64,000 nt of DNA, from NCBI RefSeq assembly GCF_937859865.1, contig NZ_CALMAT010000121.1:1-64000 (forward strand), read 5' to 3'. This document shows positions 1 through 11,088 of this stretch, in pieces. A program made the translations under genes and the position numbers. The first letter of the stretch is position 1. Every line of letters begins with the position of its first letter. The notes below the pieces were generated by a model. The model was given only the letters and a program-made list of their open reading frames with translations. It did not search any database and was not told where the DNA came from. The DNA comes from an uncultured Mucilaginibacter sp. GTDB taxonomy: Bacteria > Bacteroidota > Bacteroidia > Sphingobacteriales > Sphingobacteriaceae.

Positions 1-207
1 GTGTTTAAATTTATGGCGAATGGTTTTATGATGAGGAATGGTAACCGCCACCAACGCTTTTTTAGTTTTTGCTGCTTTAAAATTGCGGATCGAAGTGTAA
101 ACGTAATAACCGAAAACCGCAGTAAGCAAGCCCAGAATCACGGTAAACGTAACATCAATGGTCCTGGTTTTTAAAAAACTACGGCGGGCAGGAGCGTAAT
201 TGTTCAT
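1..207 (-). CDS. Hypothetical membrane protein, N-terminal part (runs off the window start)
   Basis: Reverse-strand reading from ATG at 207: MNNYAPARRSFLKTRTIDVTFTVILGLLTAVFGYYVYTSIRNFKAAKTKKALVAVTIPHHKTIRHKFKH; open to base 1; one TM-like segment. Confidence 0.6.
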   Translation of the reverse strand, partial: MNNYAPARRSFLKTRTIDVTFTVILGLLTAVFGYYVYTSIRNFKAAKTKKALVAVTIPHHKTIRHKFKH

Positions 208-362
208 GTTTGGTTTAACCGTAATGGCGAGGTTTGCTGTTTGATGGTTTCTGGCAGGCAACGTTTAATCCAAAAAATATTAACGCTGTTGCTATTAAAA
301 AACCAGCCAATCAATTAAAAGCTATTTTTGTTGAAAATGGAAACCGAACAGCCGTAAAAACT

Positions 363-785
363 ATGCAAATTAATGCCATCAGTATAGATAAATTACCCGA
401 AGCAGCAACGCAATTGATTGGCTTTGCAGAAAAAAACCAAACTAAAATTTTGCTTTTTTTTGGAGAAATGGGTGCCGGCAAAACTACTTTTATCAAAGCT
501 TTTTGTGCGGCTTTAGGCGTAAAAGATGCGGTTTCCAGTCCAACTTTTTCTATCGTCAACGAATATCATTATCCAAAAGGCATCGTTTACCACTTCGATT
601 TTTACCGGTTAAAAAACCAGTTGGAGGCTTTGGATTTGGGTTTTGAAGAATATTTATACTCGGGCAATTACTGTTTGATCGAGTGGCCGGAAAAAATCCC
701 CGGCCTTTTGCCTCAAAATTACCTTGAAGTTTTGCTGGAAGTGCAGCCCGATCAACACCGAAAATTAACAATAGCGAAAATTTAA
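363..785 (+). CDS. tsaE: tRNA threonylcarbamoyladenosine biosynthesis ATPase TsaE
   Basis: FFGEMGAGKTTFIKAFCAALGV...SSPTFSIVNEY...HFDFYRL; internal Met at 363 is more plausible than the ORF start at 234. Confidence 0.9.
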   Translation: MQINAISIDKLPEAATQLIGFAEKNQTKILLFFGEMGAGKTTFIKAFCAALGVKDAVSSPTFSIVNEYHYPKGIVYHFDFYRLKNQLEALDLGFEEYLYSGNYCLIEWPEKIPGLLPQNYLEVLLEVQPDQHRKLTIAKI

Positions 786-804
786 TCTGCAAAAGGGCTT
801 ATAT

Positions 805-2067
805 TTGCTTAATTTCAGTAACCGGAAATTTAAAATAATTATGAGTTCAGGCACATTAAGTGGTTTTTCTGATATCGCCAAGCAGGCCATGATGCAGCCG
901 CAGGAATCAATGCTGGAGGTGCGGAACAAAAAAAACAAGCTGTACATCGGCATCCCGAAGGAAACTTCGTTCCAGGAAAACCGCATTGCCATTACGCCGC
1001 TTTCGGTGGCCACTTTGGTTAGCAATGGGCATACAGTTATTTTAGAATCAAATGCCGGCCTGGCCGCCAACTTTACCGATAACAATTACAGCGAGCAGGG
1101 CGCACAAATTGTGTACGACACACAGCAGGTTTACCAGGCCGACATCATCCTGAAAATTGCGCCGCCAACTTTGGCCGAGATCGAGCTGATGAAGCTAAAC
1201 CAAACTTTAATTTCGACGTTGCAAACCACCACTATCAAAGCCGAATACCTGCACGCGCTCATCAACAAAAAAATAACGGCGCTTTGCTTTGAAAATTTGC
1301 AGGACGAAGGCGGTTCTTTAAGCGTTGTCCGTGCCATGAGCGAAATTGTTGGCGCCACTTCCATCCTGATCGCTGCCGAATATTTAAGCAATGTTTTTAA
1401 CGGCAAAGGCTTGATGCTGGGCGGTATCACCGGCGTTCCGCCAACCGAAATTGTGATTTTGGGTGCCGGAACTGTTGGCGAATATGCAGCCCGGACGGCT
1501 TTGGCTTTGGGCGCGCAGGTTAAAGTTTTCGATCCTTCCATTTACAAACTGCGCCGTTTGCAAAACAACATCGGCAGCCGTGTTTTCACTTCGGTTATCC
1601 AGCCGATTGTGTTGGAAAAAGCCATTACCACTTGCGATGTGGCCATTGGTGCAATGCGCGCTATTGCCGGCCGTACGCCATGTTTGGTTACCGAAGAAAC
1701 CGTAAGCCAGATGAAACCCAACTCGGTAATTATTGATGTGAGCATTGACCAGGGCGGATGTTTTGAAACTTCGGAAGTAACTAATCACACCAACCCAGTT
1801 TTTCGGAAATATGATGTGATCCATTATTGCGTGCCCAACATTGCTTCCCGCGTGGCACGCACGGCAACGTATGCTTTGACCAATATTTTTGCCCCGATTT
1901 TGCTGGATATTGGCGAGCACGGCGGTTTAAAAAACGTGATCTGGGAAAAAGCCGGCGTGCGCAACGCCGTTTATATTTACCAGGGGCATTTAACCAGCCA
2001 GCATTTGTCGGAACGTTTTAACATCCCCAGCAAAGACTTGGATTTGCTGATCGTTTCTAACCGTTAA
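805..2067 (+). CDS. ald: Alanine dehydrogenase (AlaDh/PNT family); start may be 841
   Basis: GIPKETSFQENRIAITPLSVATLVSNGHTVILE; VILGAGTVGEYAARTALALGAQVKVFD. Confidence 0.85.
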   Translation: MLNFSNRKFKIIMSSGTLSGFSDIAKQAMMQPQESMLEVRNKKNKLYIGIPKETSFQENRIAITPLSVATLVSNGHTVILESNAGLAANFTDNNYSEQGAQIVYDTQQVYQADIILKIAPPTLAEIELMKLNQTLISTLQTTTIKAEYLHALINKKITALCFENLQDEGGSLSVVRAMSEIVGATSILIAAEYLSNVFNGKGLMLGGITGVPPTEIVILGAGTVGEYAARTALALGAQVKVFDPSIYKLRRLQNNIGSRVFTSVIQPIVLEKAITTCDVAIGAMRAIAGRTPCLVTEETVSQMKPNSVIIDVSIDQGGCFETSEVTNHTNPVFRKYDVIHYCVPNIASRVARTATYALTNIFAPILLDIGEHGGLKNVIWEKAGVRNAVYIYQGHLTSQHLSERFNIPSKDLDLLIVSNR

Positions 2068-2116
2068 CAACAGCTGGAGCTTTTAAGCATACTGTTTTTA
2101 CCGGCCAAAAATCATT

Positions 2117-3076
2117 ATGAAAAACTACTTCGCCCGGAAATATTTTAAAAGATCAGGAAAAGTTTTAATGGCCACTTTTAACGGCTTTATGGACGACCGC
2201 GGTTTAAAACTGAGTGCCGCGCTGGCTTATTATACTGTTTTTGCGCTGGCGCCGCTGCTCATGCTCGTCATCTCTTTGATCAGTGTTTTTTTGGGTCAGG
2301 ATGCCATTCAAAACAACATTTACCCGCAAATAAAATCATACGTGGGTAGTAGTGCGGCATTGCAAATTCAGGAAATGATCAAAAGCGTTTCCCTGTCGGG
2401 CAAAACCGGTATTGCCGTAGTTACCAGTGTAGTTACCTTGATTATTGGTGCCACCAGCGTTTTTATGGAAATCCAGGATTCGATCAACCTGATTTGGCGC
2501 GTTAAGGCAAAGCCGAAAAAAGGCTGGTTAAAAATGATTACCAATCGGTTAATCTCGTTTTCGATGGTGATCAGTTTGGGTTTTTTGCTAATTGTTTCGC
2601 TGATTATCAGTGCATTGATTTCTGCTTTAAGCAACAAAATCACCCATTACTTTCCGGAAGTTACGGTCCGGCTTTTCAACCTCATCAACCTGGGCATCAC
2701 TTTTTTGGTGATTGCCGTGCTTTTCGGCATCATCTTTAAGTTTTTGCCCGATGTAAAAATTGGCTGGCGCGATGTGCGCACCGGTGCTTTTTTTACCTCC
2801 CTTTTGTTTATGCTGGGCAAATATTTAATTGGTATTTATATCCAAACAACCGGCACCGGCTCTACTTACGGCGCTGCCGGGTCTATCATTGTAATTTTGG
2901 TTTGGATTTATTACACCGCAGCCATTTTATATTTTGGCGCCGAGTTTACACAGGTTTATGCAGATAATTACGGCCACAAAATTGAACCTGCCGAATATGC
3001 CGTGCACGTTGAACAAAAAGAAGTGGAGCAGGATGTGAAAGTTCTGCCTTCGCAGCACCGGCTGGAGGGAGAATGA
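2117..3076 (+). CDS. YihY/BrkB family inner membrane protein
   Basis: DDRGLKLSAALAYYTVFALAPLL; multiple TM segments; GSTYGAAGSIIVILVWIYYTAAILYFGAEF. Confidence 0.9.
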   Translation: MKNYFARKYFKRSGKVLMATFNGFMDDRGLKLSAALAYYTVFALAPLLMLVISLISVFLGQDAIQNNIYPQIKSYVGSSAALQIQEMIKSVSLSGKTGIAVVTSVVTLIIGATSVFMEIQDSINLIWRVKAKPKKGWLKMITNRLISFSMVISLGFLLIVSLIISALISALSNKITHYFPEVTVRLFNLINLGITFLVIAVLFGIIFKFLPDVKIGWRDVRTGAFFTSLLFMLGKYLIGIYIQTTGTGSTYGAAGSIIVILVWIYYTAAILYFGAEFTQVYADNYGHKIEPAEYAVHVEQKEVEQDVKVLPSQHRLEGE

Positions 3077-3079
3077 AAA

Positions 3080-3123
3080 ATGCTTCTTTTACCACACTAA
3101 TTTTTGGGTGATAAAAGAAGCAT
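3080..3123. repeat. Paired 12-mer palindromic element (A/A, 44 bp) in a convergent gap
   Basis: ATGCTTCTTTTA...TAAAAGAAGCAT, exact arms. Confidence 0.9.
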
Positions 3124-3138
3124 CTGTCAAACAAAAAC

Positions 3139-6100
3139 TTATCTCGATTTCTTCGCCCCAACTTCCAACAACAACTCCTTCGCTGCAACATCCAACTGAG
3201 AATCTTTGGCGTTCCCTTCGCCTAATTGGCGGGAAACTGTTAGGTCAACCGGGCGCGGATGCAGTTCCATATCTTTGCCTTCGTGGTCGGTAATCCGGCT
3301 GAACGGCATCCGCAAAACAGAACCGTCAACCAAGGTAACGCTGCTGGTAAAAATGATCCAGCCGCCGGTTGGTTCGCCAACTACTTTGCCCAAACCCATT
3401 GTTCGGTAACCTTCGGTAAAATCTTCTGCATCGGATAAAGAATGCTGATTGGTGACCAAAATGGTTGGCAGTTCCAGTGTCCGTTGCCCCAATTGCGTCC
3501 GTGCCGGTCCGGCGGGCATTCCTCGGCCAGCCATTGTTAAATAGGGTTTTCGGGTGAGGACATCCAAAGCGTAAGCATTCACGAAACCGCCGTTGTTGTT
3601 GCGCACATCCACAATCACACCGTCTTTGGATTGGTTTTCGGCATCCAAATCCAAATAAAACTGGTTCAAAGACTGCTCCGACATATCAAACAAATGCACG
3701 TAACCCAAACGCCCGTTGCTGATTTTGTTGACATAATTGCGCTGCTGCTGCACCCATTGCTTGTACAGCAAGCCTTTTTCGGTAGCCAAACTGACCGGGC
3801 GAACAGTTACTTTATGCGTATCAGCACCGGAACCGATGGTTAAACTAACGCGTCGGCTGATCTTATTGTCGAGCAATTGATCTAAGTTATCGGTCGGTTT
3901 TATTGGCTGATCATCTATCGCAGTCAGGTAATCACCAACATGAATATTTCCCACCAAATCTGCCGCACTTAACGACAAAACTTCGGTTATTTTAAACTTG
4001 CCGCTGTTTTCGTAAACCTCGGGATCAAAACGCAAACCCAAACGTCCGGTACTGGTTTGCAAAGGCGTAGCACCCGAAATGCCCGAATGCGAAGCGTTCA
4101 ATTCGCCCACCATCAAACTTAACAAGCGGCGCAATTCATCTGGTGTACTCGAACCGGCAGCCAAAGGCGCATACTCGCGGCGCACCTCGTTCCAGTTCGT
4201 TCCGTGAAAATGTTCATCGTAAAAACCTTTGTTTTGCGCTTTCCAGGCCTGCGTAAATATTTCTGTTTTTTCTTTGTTAAAGTCAATGTCGGTTTCTGCC
4301 GTTACGGCCAACGGTTTTGCTGTTTTGGTATCAATTGGAACAGATTGGATTTTGCCTTGCTCCAGATAAAACAGCTCTTTTCCATCTGCCGAAAACTGTG
4401 CATCTGCTTTTGGCGCCCGTGTGGTAGTAATTTGTTTTAACGCAGCCGGTTCTGTCGCCAGTTCATCCAAAGAATACGTGTACAAATTGGATTGCCCGGC
4501 CGTTGCAGCCATAACCAAAATCGTTTTTCCATCTTTGCTCATCTTCAAATCGTTCACATCAACGCCCAGCGGCAATAAATTAAGCCGTTGGCGAATGCCT
4601 TCCATCACTATTTTTACGCTTCCTGCGGCTGGCCGTACTGTTTTTACCGGTGTTTTATTGATGGAGTCAATGGCCGTTGGTTTTTTTTCGGTAGAAGGTT
4701 TGGACGTTGCTGGATTGACCGGACTGGAAGGCGACGTATTCTCATCTACAAACATCTGCTGAAACTGGTCTTCGCGGAAACGCGGCCGTTGCGGCACCAA
4801 ATCAATCCGTGCCACATTTCCGTTTTCGGTGCGCTGGCTGGTGTTGAACAAAATGTATTTTCCATCATTGCTCCAATTTACATCACCGCCAAAAGTATTG
4901 GCCAAAAAACTAACAGCTTTGGATTCTCCTCCGGCAACCGGAACCACGTAAACATTGTAAAAAGTTTTGGCGCCGTAAGCACCGTAAGCCAGCCAGCTAC
5001 CATCCGGCGACCAGGAAATGCTACCGGTTGTAGTGAAAGGCGGCCGGCCCAGATAGCCTTTCGCCACTACTTTTTCCTGATGCGTTTGTAGGTTTAAAAC
5101 ATGCAGTTCTTTTCCGTCGCGTACAAAAGCCAGCATTTTTCCATCTGGAGAAAAAATTGGCGCGGCATCGTCTTTGTCGCCGTTCGTCAACCGTACTTCT
5201 TTTGCGGTGATAAAATTATACTGATACAAATGCGCAGCATCTTCCCGATCAGAAACGTAAACCAGCGTGTTACTGCCCGGCGACCATAGCAGTTGCGATT
5301 CATTCGCGCCGGTTTGTGTAACGCGCAGGGCATCGCCGCCTTCTTTTGCTGAAGCCACAAAAACATCGCCATGTGCCACAAAAGCCACTTTTTTGCCGTC
5401 CGGCGAAAGTTGCAGTCCGCGAAATTGTGTGGTTAATTTCTGATGTTCTGTTCCCGGTCCGGCGGGCGAGCCACGGCGAACGATATTTACTTCCGAAGCT
5501 TTTGCTGAAGCAACATCATATTTCCAGATTTTAAAATCGCGCTCAAAAACAATCGTTTTTCCGTTTTGAGCAATTGTTGGCCAAAGCACGCGGCCTTTGG
5601 TAAAATTAGTTAGCTTTTTTGGTGTGCCCGATACTGTTTTTACCCATAAATTTTGTGCGCCGCCACGATCAGAAATGTAATAAACGGAAGCGCCGTCTTT
5701 GCTCCACATCGGCCACAACTCTTTGGCGCCGCCTGCCGTTATTTTTTGGTACGAATTGGTTTTGCCATCCTTCATCAGCCAAATTTCGGATTGGTCTAAA
5801 TGGCTGCTGCCCTTGCGCCACCATTGCTGCGCAGCGATGCCGCGGGCGTTTAAAGCCAGCGTTTTTCCGTCCGGCGAAGGCATGGCAAAAAATTCGTTCT
5901 GATAGCGGTTTTCGCTTACCGGCATCGGCGTTCCGCCTGTTGTTTTTACCCGGTAAATATCGTTCATCCCCGAAATATCGTGGCTGGTCGTCGAAAAATA
6001 AACGTACTTTCCATCCGGCGACCAGGCACTCAAACCATCGTTGCCGTCATCAAAAGTCAGCCTTTTTAATTCGTTGTTTTTTAGGTTGAAGCTATAAATA

Positions 6101-6393
6101 TCGCCGTTTCCGGTGCGGGTAGAATTAAAAGCGAGGTATTTTCCATCCGGAGAATAAACCGGCCGCGAATCATAAGCTGGATCAGAAATCAGCAAATGTG
6201 CTTCGCCGCCAGCAGCCGGAACCGTCCAAATATCGCCGCCGGAAGTAAAGGCGATTTCGCTTCCATCCGGAGAAACGGCAGGATCAGAATAATAAGGAAT
6301 GCCGACAATGGTTTTTTCGGTTGATTGGGCAAAAGCAGCCGGCGTTATCGCCAAAAAGAAAGCAAAGCAAAGGATGGATAAATTTTTAGGCAT
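3139..6393 (-). CDS. S41 family peptidase, tricorn protease-like (WD40/TolB-like propeller + PDZ + S41)
   Basis: 1084 aa; repeated SPDGK propeller motifs; PDZ-like and C-terminal VVDVRNNNGGF...TNQHSLSDAEDFTEGYR. Confidence 0.9.
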   Translation of the reverse strand: MPKNLSILCFAFFLAITPAAFAQSTEKTIVGIPYYSDPAVSPDGSEIAFTSGGDIWTVPAAGGEAHLLISDPAYDSRPVYSPDGKYLAFNSTRTGNGDIYSFNLKNNELKRLTFDDGNDGLSAWSPDGKYVYFSTTSHDISGMNDIYRVKTTGGTPMPVSENRYQNEFFAMPSPDGKTLALNARGIAAQQWWRKGSSHLDQSEIWLMKDGKTNSYQKITAGGAKELWPMWSKDGASVYYISDRGGAQNLWVKTVSGTPKKLTNFTKGRVLWPTIAQNGKTIVFERDFKIWKYDVASAKASEVNIVRRGSPAGPGTEHQKLTTQFRGLQLSPDGKKVAFVAHGDVFVASAKEGGDALRVTQTGANESQLLWSPGSNTLVYVSDREDAAHLYQYNFITAKEVRLTNGDKDDAAPIFSPDGKMLAFVRDGKELHVLNLQTHQEKVVAKGYLGRPPFTTTGSISWSPDGSWLAYGAYGAKTFYNVYVVPVAGGESKAVSFLANTFGGDVNWSNDGKYILFNTSQRTENGNVARIDLVPQRPRFREDQFQQMFVDENTSPSSPVNPATSKPSTEKKPTAIDSINKTPVKTVRPAAGSVKIVMEGIRQRLNLLPLGVDVNDLKMSKDGKTILVMAATAGQSNLYTYSLDELATEPAALKQITTTRAPKADAQFSADGKELFYLEQGKIQSVPIDTKTAKPLAVTAETDIDFNKEKTEIFTQAWKAQNKGFYDEHFHGTNWNEVRREYAPLAAGSSTPDELRRLLSLMVGELNASHSGISGATPLQTSTGRLGLRFDPEVYENSGKFKITEVLSLSAADLVGNIHVGDYLTAIDDQPIKPTDNLDQLLDNKISRRVSLTIGSGADTHKVTVRPVSLATEKGLLYKQWVQQQRNYVNKISNGRLGYVHLFDMSEQSLNQFYLDLDAENQSKDGVIVDVRNNNGGFVNAYALDVLTRKPYLTMAGRGMPAGPARTQLGQRTLELPTILVTNQHSLSDAEDFTEGYRTMGLGKVVGEPTGGWIIFTSSVTLVDGSVLRMPFSRITDHEGKDMELHPRPVDLTVSRQLGEGNAKDSQLDVAAKELLLEVGAKKSR

Positions 6394-6584
6394 AAAAGAA
6401 GTATCAAAATATAATTCTGTTTAAAAGCCTTTAAGATAGTTTTTTTAAGATGCGGTGTTTGTAAAATTGTTGTGAAAAATATACCGATAAAAGAAGTATC
6501 AGGATTTTGTAATGAGAAAGGTTTTATCAGCAAAAACAAAACCATGGCTGACACCAATTTTTATGGCATAAAAGAAGCATCGGC

Positions 6585-7448
6585 TTATTTATCGTACAGC
6601 AGTTTCATTTTCCGCTTCAGCTTTTCCAAAGCAAAATCCACTTTGTTTAGATAAGCGGAATGGGCCGTCAAGTTAATGGCCGAACAAGGTTCCGCATCTG
6701 CAACCGGGATCAAACGCAACCTTTTAATGTATGTCCTAAAATAATATACCAAATGCATGGCAACTGTTTCCGGCTGGATGTTATAAACAAAACCTGCCAT
6801 CACAATTTGGTCTGCATCAAAAAAGCAAATGCTCCGGCTTTTGGCCGCCAAAAAACTCCAGATGGTTTGCTCAGACCAGTTGGGAAGTTTACTAAAACAT
6901 TTGATGATGACCGGATCGTTCAATAAATCTTCAATAAAAGCCAAATCGAACAGGTTTTTGGGGAAGTAAAAGAAGCCCGTATTTACGTTCGGGAAAACAG
7001 GAATATTGATTTTTAACAGGTCAACCGGGGTAAAAGAATAAGCGTTTTGTACATCCCACATAAAAACCGGCATTTCGTCCAGCTTGGGCAGCACAAAATT
7101 TTTCAGGAAATAAATATCGCTGTCAATATACAGCACGTCGCGCTCATCATACAGCATAATATCAAACAGCTTTTGCGAAAAATTGGTGCTGTTGCGGTAG
7201 TTTTGGCAGGCAGGAAAGTCGGCCAAAACCGTTTCCAACTTTTCATCGCGTTCCTTTTTTCTGATGACGGTGCTGTTTTTCAGGCTTGATAACAATTGCG
7301 CTTCATCGGCATCGGTGATCGAGCCGTCTTCAAAAATCTCCAAAAAAATTTCGTCGCACGAGTGCCGCAAAAAGCTTTGCAAACATTCAATCGAAAAATC
7401 AAGGTTATGGTGTCCAAGCAGGGTTTTACAATGTAGAGGTTTTGCCAT
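6585..7448 (-). CDS. Putative glycosyltransferase
   Basis: LLGHHNLDFSIECLQSFLRHSCDEIFLEIFEDGS...DERDVLYIDSDIYFLKN (DxD-like). Confidence 0.55.
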   Translation of the reverse strand: MAKPLHCKTLLGHHNLDFSIECLQSFLRHSCDEIFLEIFEDGSITDADEAQLLSSLKNSTVIRKKERDEKLETVLADFPACQNYRNSTNFSQKLFDIMLYDERDVLYIDSDIYFLKNFVLPKLDEMPVFMWDVQNAYSFTPVDLLKINIPVFPNVNTGFFYFPKNLFDLAFIEDLLNDPVIIKCFSKLPNWSEQTIWSFLAAKSRSICFFDADQIVMAGFVYNIQPETVAMHLVYYFRTYIKRLRLIPVADAEPCSAINLTAHSAYLNKVDFALEKLKRKMKLLYDK

Positions 7449-7729
7449 TAGCCTTAATTTTTGTTAAATATGCTTAAAAGCGAGGGTTTTTAACACGGTT
7501 TTTGAACTTGCTTATATTTAATGAAAAAGGAACGGCTTAAAAAACAATTGGTTAACTAAGGTATAAAATATATTTAAATCCAACATCAAATATTGTTTTC
7601 CGGGCTTTAAGTACGTTTTTGTTTTCTTCAAAGTTTCAATATAGCCAGAACTTCACTGATTTTTATGCCATAAAAGAAGCATTATTAATAAGTCGTCCAC
7701 CTTTTTAAAACAGGTTATTATTTTTATTT

Positions 7730-10700
7730 TTGAGTGGAATTATGATGCAGAACGGCAGCAATTACAATTTACTGATTGGCAAAATGGATGAGTTCATCCG
7801 GAAGTATTACTTAAACAAGTTGCTTCGCGGGATGATCTTTTTGGGCGCGGCTTTGTTTTTCAGTTACCTCATCATTACTTTTTCCGAATATTACGGCCAT
7901 TTCAACACCACTTTCCGTTCCATTATTTTTTACGCGTTTATCCTTTTAAACCTTTCACTTTTTGGCTGGCTGGTTGCGCCGCCTTTGCTGGCCTATTTTC
8001 GTTTGGGGAAAATGATCTCGCACGATCAGGCCGCAGAAATTATCGGCCGCTACTTTCAAAACGTGCAGGACAAATTATTGAACACGCTTCAGCTTAAAAA
8101 AATAGCCGACCAAAACCCGGAACGAAAATCACTGATCGAGGCCAGCATCAACCAAAAAATTGCCGAATTAAAACCGGTTACTTTTTCGGCTGCCGTAAAA
8201 ATCAACGAAAATAAACGTTTTTTAAAATGGGTTTTGATCCCGTTGGTTTTGATTATCACGGTTGCTTTTGTGGCGCCTTCCATCATTCATGACGGAACGG
8301 AACGCATTATCAAACACGATCAATACTTCGCGCCGAAAGCTCCTTTTAACTGGCATATTTTAAACAAATCGCTTTCGGTTGTTCAGGGCGAGGATTTGAA
8401 ACTGGGCTTAAAACTTACCGGAAACGAATTCCCAGAAAGCGTTTACCTCGAAACCGGCAAAAACAGTTTTAAGCTCGACAAAGAAAACCTAAGCTCTTTT
8501 TACCATACTTTTTCCAACATTCAGCAAAATTTCCGTTTCCGTTTAACCGGCGGCGATTTTTCTTCGCAGGAATTTGAAATCAAAGTAAACCCAAAGCCCT
8601 CGCTGCTGCATTTGGATGCGCGTTTGGTTTATCCTTCGTACCTGCATAAATCCGCAGAAAACGTGAATAATGCCGGCGATTTAACTTTGCCCGAAGGGAC
8701 AACGGTTGAATGGGATTTGCATACCGAAAACACAAGTGAAGTTCGGTTTTCCCTCAATCAAAAAAAGGTTTTAATTACTTCGGGCAACAACGTTTTTCAA
8801 CATCAGGAAAAGTTGCTGAAATCCGGTTTTTATTCGGTAAAACCCATCAACAATTTTGTTTCTTCTGCGGATTCTGCCGCTTACAGAATTTCCGTCGTTC
8901 CGGATTTGCCGCCCGTAATTTCTGCGGAGCAAAAAGCGGATTCGGTCAGTTCCAAAGCACTTTATTTTAACGGAAAAATCCAGGATGATTATGGTTTTTC
9001 CTCTTTAACTTTTCATTATTCGGTCCGAAACCCTTCTTCTCCACAAAAAAATAAAACCTACAGTTTGCCGGTAAAAGCAGATTTAGCGCAAACGTCGTCA
9101 ACCTTCTTCTATTTTTGGTCGCTAAAAGAAGCATCGTTAAATCCGGGCGATGAAATCAGTTATTATTTTGATGTGGCCGATAACGATGGCGTAAACGGTG
9201 CAAAACACAGCCGGACGCCGGAACAAACTTTACGCATCCCAACGGAAACCGAGCAAAACAAACAGTTGGATGCCGGCACGCAATCAGTAAAAAACAAAAT
9301 GCAATCGGCTATCAAATTGTCGGCACAAGTGGAACGCGATGCACAGAAATTGAACCGTTTATTGCTGGATAAAAAAACGCTTTCTTTTGACGAGAAAAAG
9401 CAGGTGGAAGATTTGCTGCAAAAACGCCGCGAACTGGAAGAAATGGTAAAGGATATGCAGCAGGAAAACGAGAAAAACCTGTACAACCGCCAGGAAACCA
9501 AACAGCAAAACCAGGAAATTTTGGAAAAGCAAAAGCAGATCAACGATTTGTTTAAGAACGTATTGGACGAAAAAACCAAGGAGCTGCTGAAAAACCTGGA
9601 AAAAATGCTGCAGCAAAACCAAAAAGACGATGCGCGCGAAGATATTTCGAAGATGCAGATGGACAATAAATCTTTGCAAAAAGAATTGGACCGGATGCTG
9701 GAGCTGTACAAAAAACTGGAGTTTGACCAAAAGCTGAACGAAAACATCAACCAGTTAGATAAGCTGGCCGAAAAAGAGCAGGCTTTGGCCGAAAAGAGTG
9801 CGCAAAAACAGCAACAAGCCGAGCAGTTGAAACAAGAGCAACAGACGATCAAAAAAGATTTTGAAGACCTGAAAAAATCGTTGAAAGATTTGGAGCAGAA
9901 AAACGAAGCGTTGGAAAACAAAAACGATTTTGAAACGCCCAAAGCCGAACAGCAGGAAGCGGAGCAGCAGATGGACAAAAGCGAAGAAAACCTTAGCAAA
10001 AATGAAAAGCAAAAAGCTGCGCAAGCGCAAAAGCAGGCGGCAAGCCAAATGCAAAAGATGAGCGCGAAAATGAAACAGATGCAGCAGCAGGGCGAAGAAA
10101 AAGAAGCGCAGGTAAACGCACAGCAATTGCGGTCAATCTTAAAAAATTTGGTTACCAGTTCTTTCAGCCAGGAAAAAGTGATGCAAACGTTTAAACAATT
10201 AAACGCCAGCGACCCGGATTATGTAAACCAAACCCAAAACCAGCAAAACATAAAAGATAATTTAAAAACAGTTGAAGACAGTTTATTTGCATTGAGCAAG
10301 CGCGTGCCACAGATTGAAGCCACGGTAAACAAAGAAATAACGGCCATCAACAGTAATATTGACCAGGCGATTGCTAATTTAGGCGAACGGCGTACAGCAG
10401 AAGCCAACCGTAGCCAGCAATTTGCCATGACTTCGATGAACAATTTGGCTTTGATGCTGAACGAAGTACTGGACCAGTTGCAAAATGCGATGAAAAACGC
10501 CAAGCCCGGAAGCGGCAAACAAAAGCAGCCTTCGATGCAGCAATTGAGCCAGATGCAGCAGGAACTGAACAAAAACATGCAGAAAGCACGCCAGCAAATG
10601 CAGCAACAGGGCCAGCAAGGTCAGGGCCAACAAGGGCAAGGCCAGCCAAAAAATGGCATGAGCGAGCAAATGGCCAAAATGGCGCGGCAACAGGAAATGA

Positions 10701-11086
10701 TCCGCCGGGCATTGCAAAACATTAACCAGCAAGAAAACAAAGACGGAAAAAACGGGTTGGGTAATCTTGGCGAGATTTCGAAACAAATGGAACAAACTGA
10801 AAGAGATCTCGTAAATAAGAAAATTGAAACTGAGACGTTAATCAGGCAACAGAAAATACAAACGCGGTTATTAGAAGCTGAAAAAGCAGAACAGGAACGG
10901 GAGCAAGATCAGAAAAGGGAGAGCCAGGCTGCAAAAAATATGGCCCCAGGCTATCAAAAAGCCTTGCAAAGCTATCAGCAAATAAAAAATAAGCAAACAG
11001 AACAGCTTATTACGATACCCCCGGATGTAAATCTGTTTTACAAATCGAAAATAAAGACTTACTTTAACGAAATTAACCGCAAATAA
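7730..11086 (+). CDS. DUF4175 family large coiled-coil membrane protein
   Basis: 1118 aa; N-terminal TM segments, long Q/K/E-rich coiled coil; typical Bacteroidota DUF4175 layout. Confidence 0.75.
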   Translation: MSGIMMQNGSNYNLLIGKMDEFIRKYYLNKLLRGMIFLGAALFFSYLIITFSEYYGHFNTTFRSIIFYAFILLNLSLFGWLVAPPLLAYFRLGKMISHDQAAEIIGRYFQNVQDKLLNTLQLKKIADQNPERKSLIEASINQKIAELKPVTFSAAVKINENKRFLKWVLIPLVLIITVAFVAPSIIHDGTERIIKHDQYFAPKAPFNWHILNKSLSVVQGEDLKLGLKLTGNEFPESVYLETGKNSFKLDKENLSSFYHTFSNIQQNFRFRLTGGDFSSQEFEIKVNPKPSLLHLDARLVYPSYLHKSAENVNNAGDLTLPEGTTVEWDLHTENTSEVRFSLNQKKVLITSGNNVFQHQEKLLKSGFYSVKPINNFVSSADSAAYRISVVPDLPPVISAEQKADSVSSKALYFNGKIQDDYGFSSLTFHYSVRNPSSPQKNKTYSLPVKADLAQTSSTFFYFWSLKEASLNPGDEISYYFDVADNDGVNGAKHSRTPEQTLRIPTETEQNKQLDAGTQSVKNKMQSAIKLSAQVERDAQKLNRLLLDKKTLSFDEKKQVEDLLQKRRELEEMVKDMQQENEKNLYNRQETKQQNQEILEKQKQINDLFKNVLDEKTKELLKNLEKMLQQNQKDDAREDISKMQMDNKSLQKELDRMLELYKKLEFDQKLNENINQLDKLAEKEQALAEKSAQKQQQAEQLKQEQQTIKKDFEDLKKSLKDLEQKNEALENKNDFETPKAEQQEAEQQMDKSEENLSKNEKQKAAQAQKQAASQMQKMSAKMKQMQQQGEEKEAQVNAQQLRSILKNLVTSSFSQEKVMQTFKQLNASDPDYVNQTQNQQNIKDNLKTVEDSLFALSKRVPQIEATVNKEITAINSNIDQAIANLGERRTAEANRSQQFAMTSMNNLALMLNEVLDQLQNAMKNAKPGSGKQKQPSMQQLSQMQQELNKNMQKARQQMQQQGQQGQGQQGQGQPKNGMSEQMAKMARQQEMIRRALQNINQQENKDGKNGLGNLGEISKQMEQTERDLVNKKIETETLIRQQKIQTRLLEAEKAEQEREQDQKRESQAAKNMAPGYQKALQSYQQIKNKQTEQLITIPPDVNLFYKSKIKTYFNEINRK

Positions 11087-11088
11087 TA

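Noticed and set aside
2232-2243. ATACTGTTTTTG near-match in the YihY gene
   Set aside because: Encodes the conserved AYYTVFALAP motif of the family; one mismatch; protein conservation explains it.
3139-6393. Multiple plus-strand ORFs inside the tricorn-like protease
   Set aside because: Antisense to a well-supported 1084-aa CDS; no family signal.
9163-9999. Long antisense ORFs within the DUF4175 gene
   Set aside because: Compositionally biased complement of Q/K/E-rich coding sequence; no independent gene evidence.
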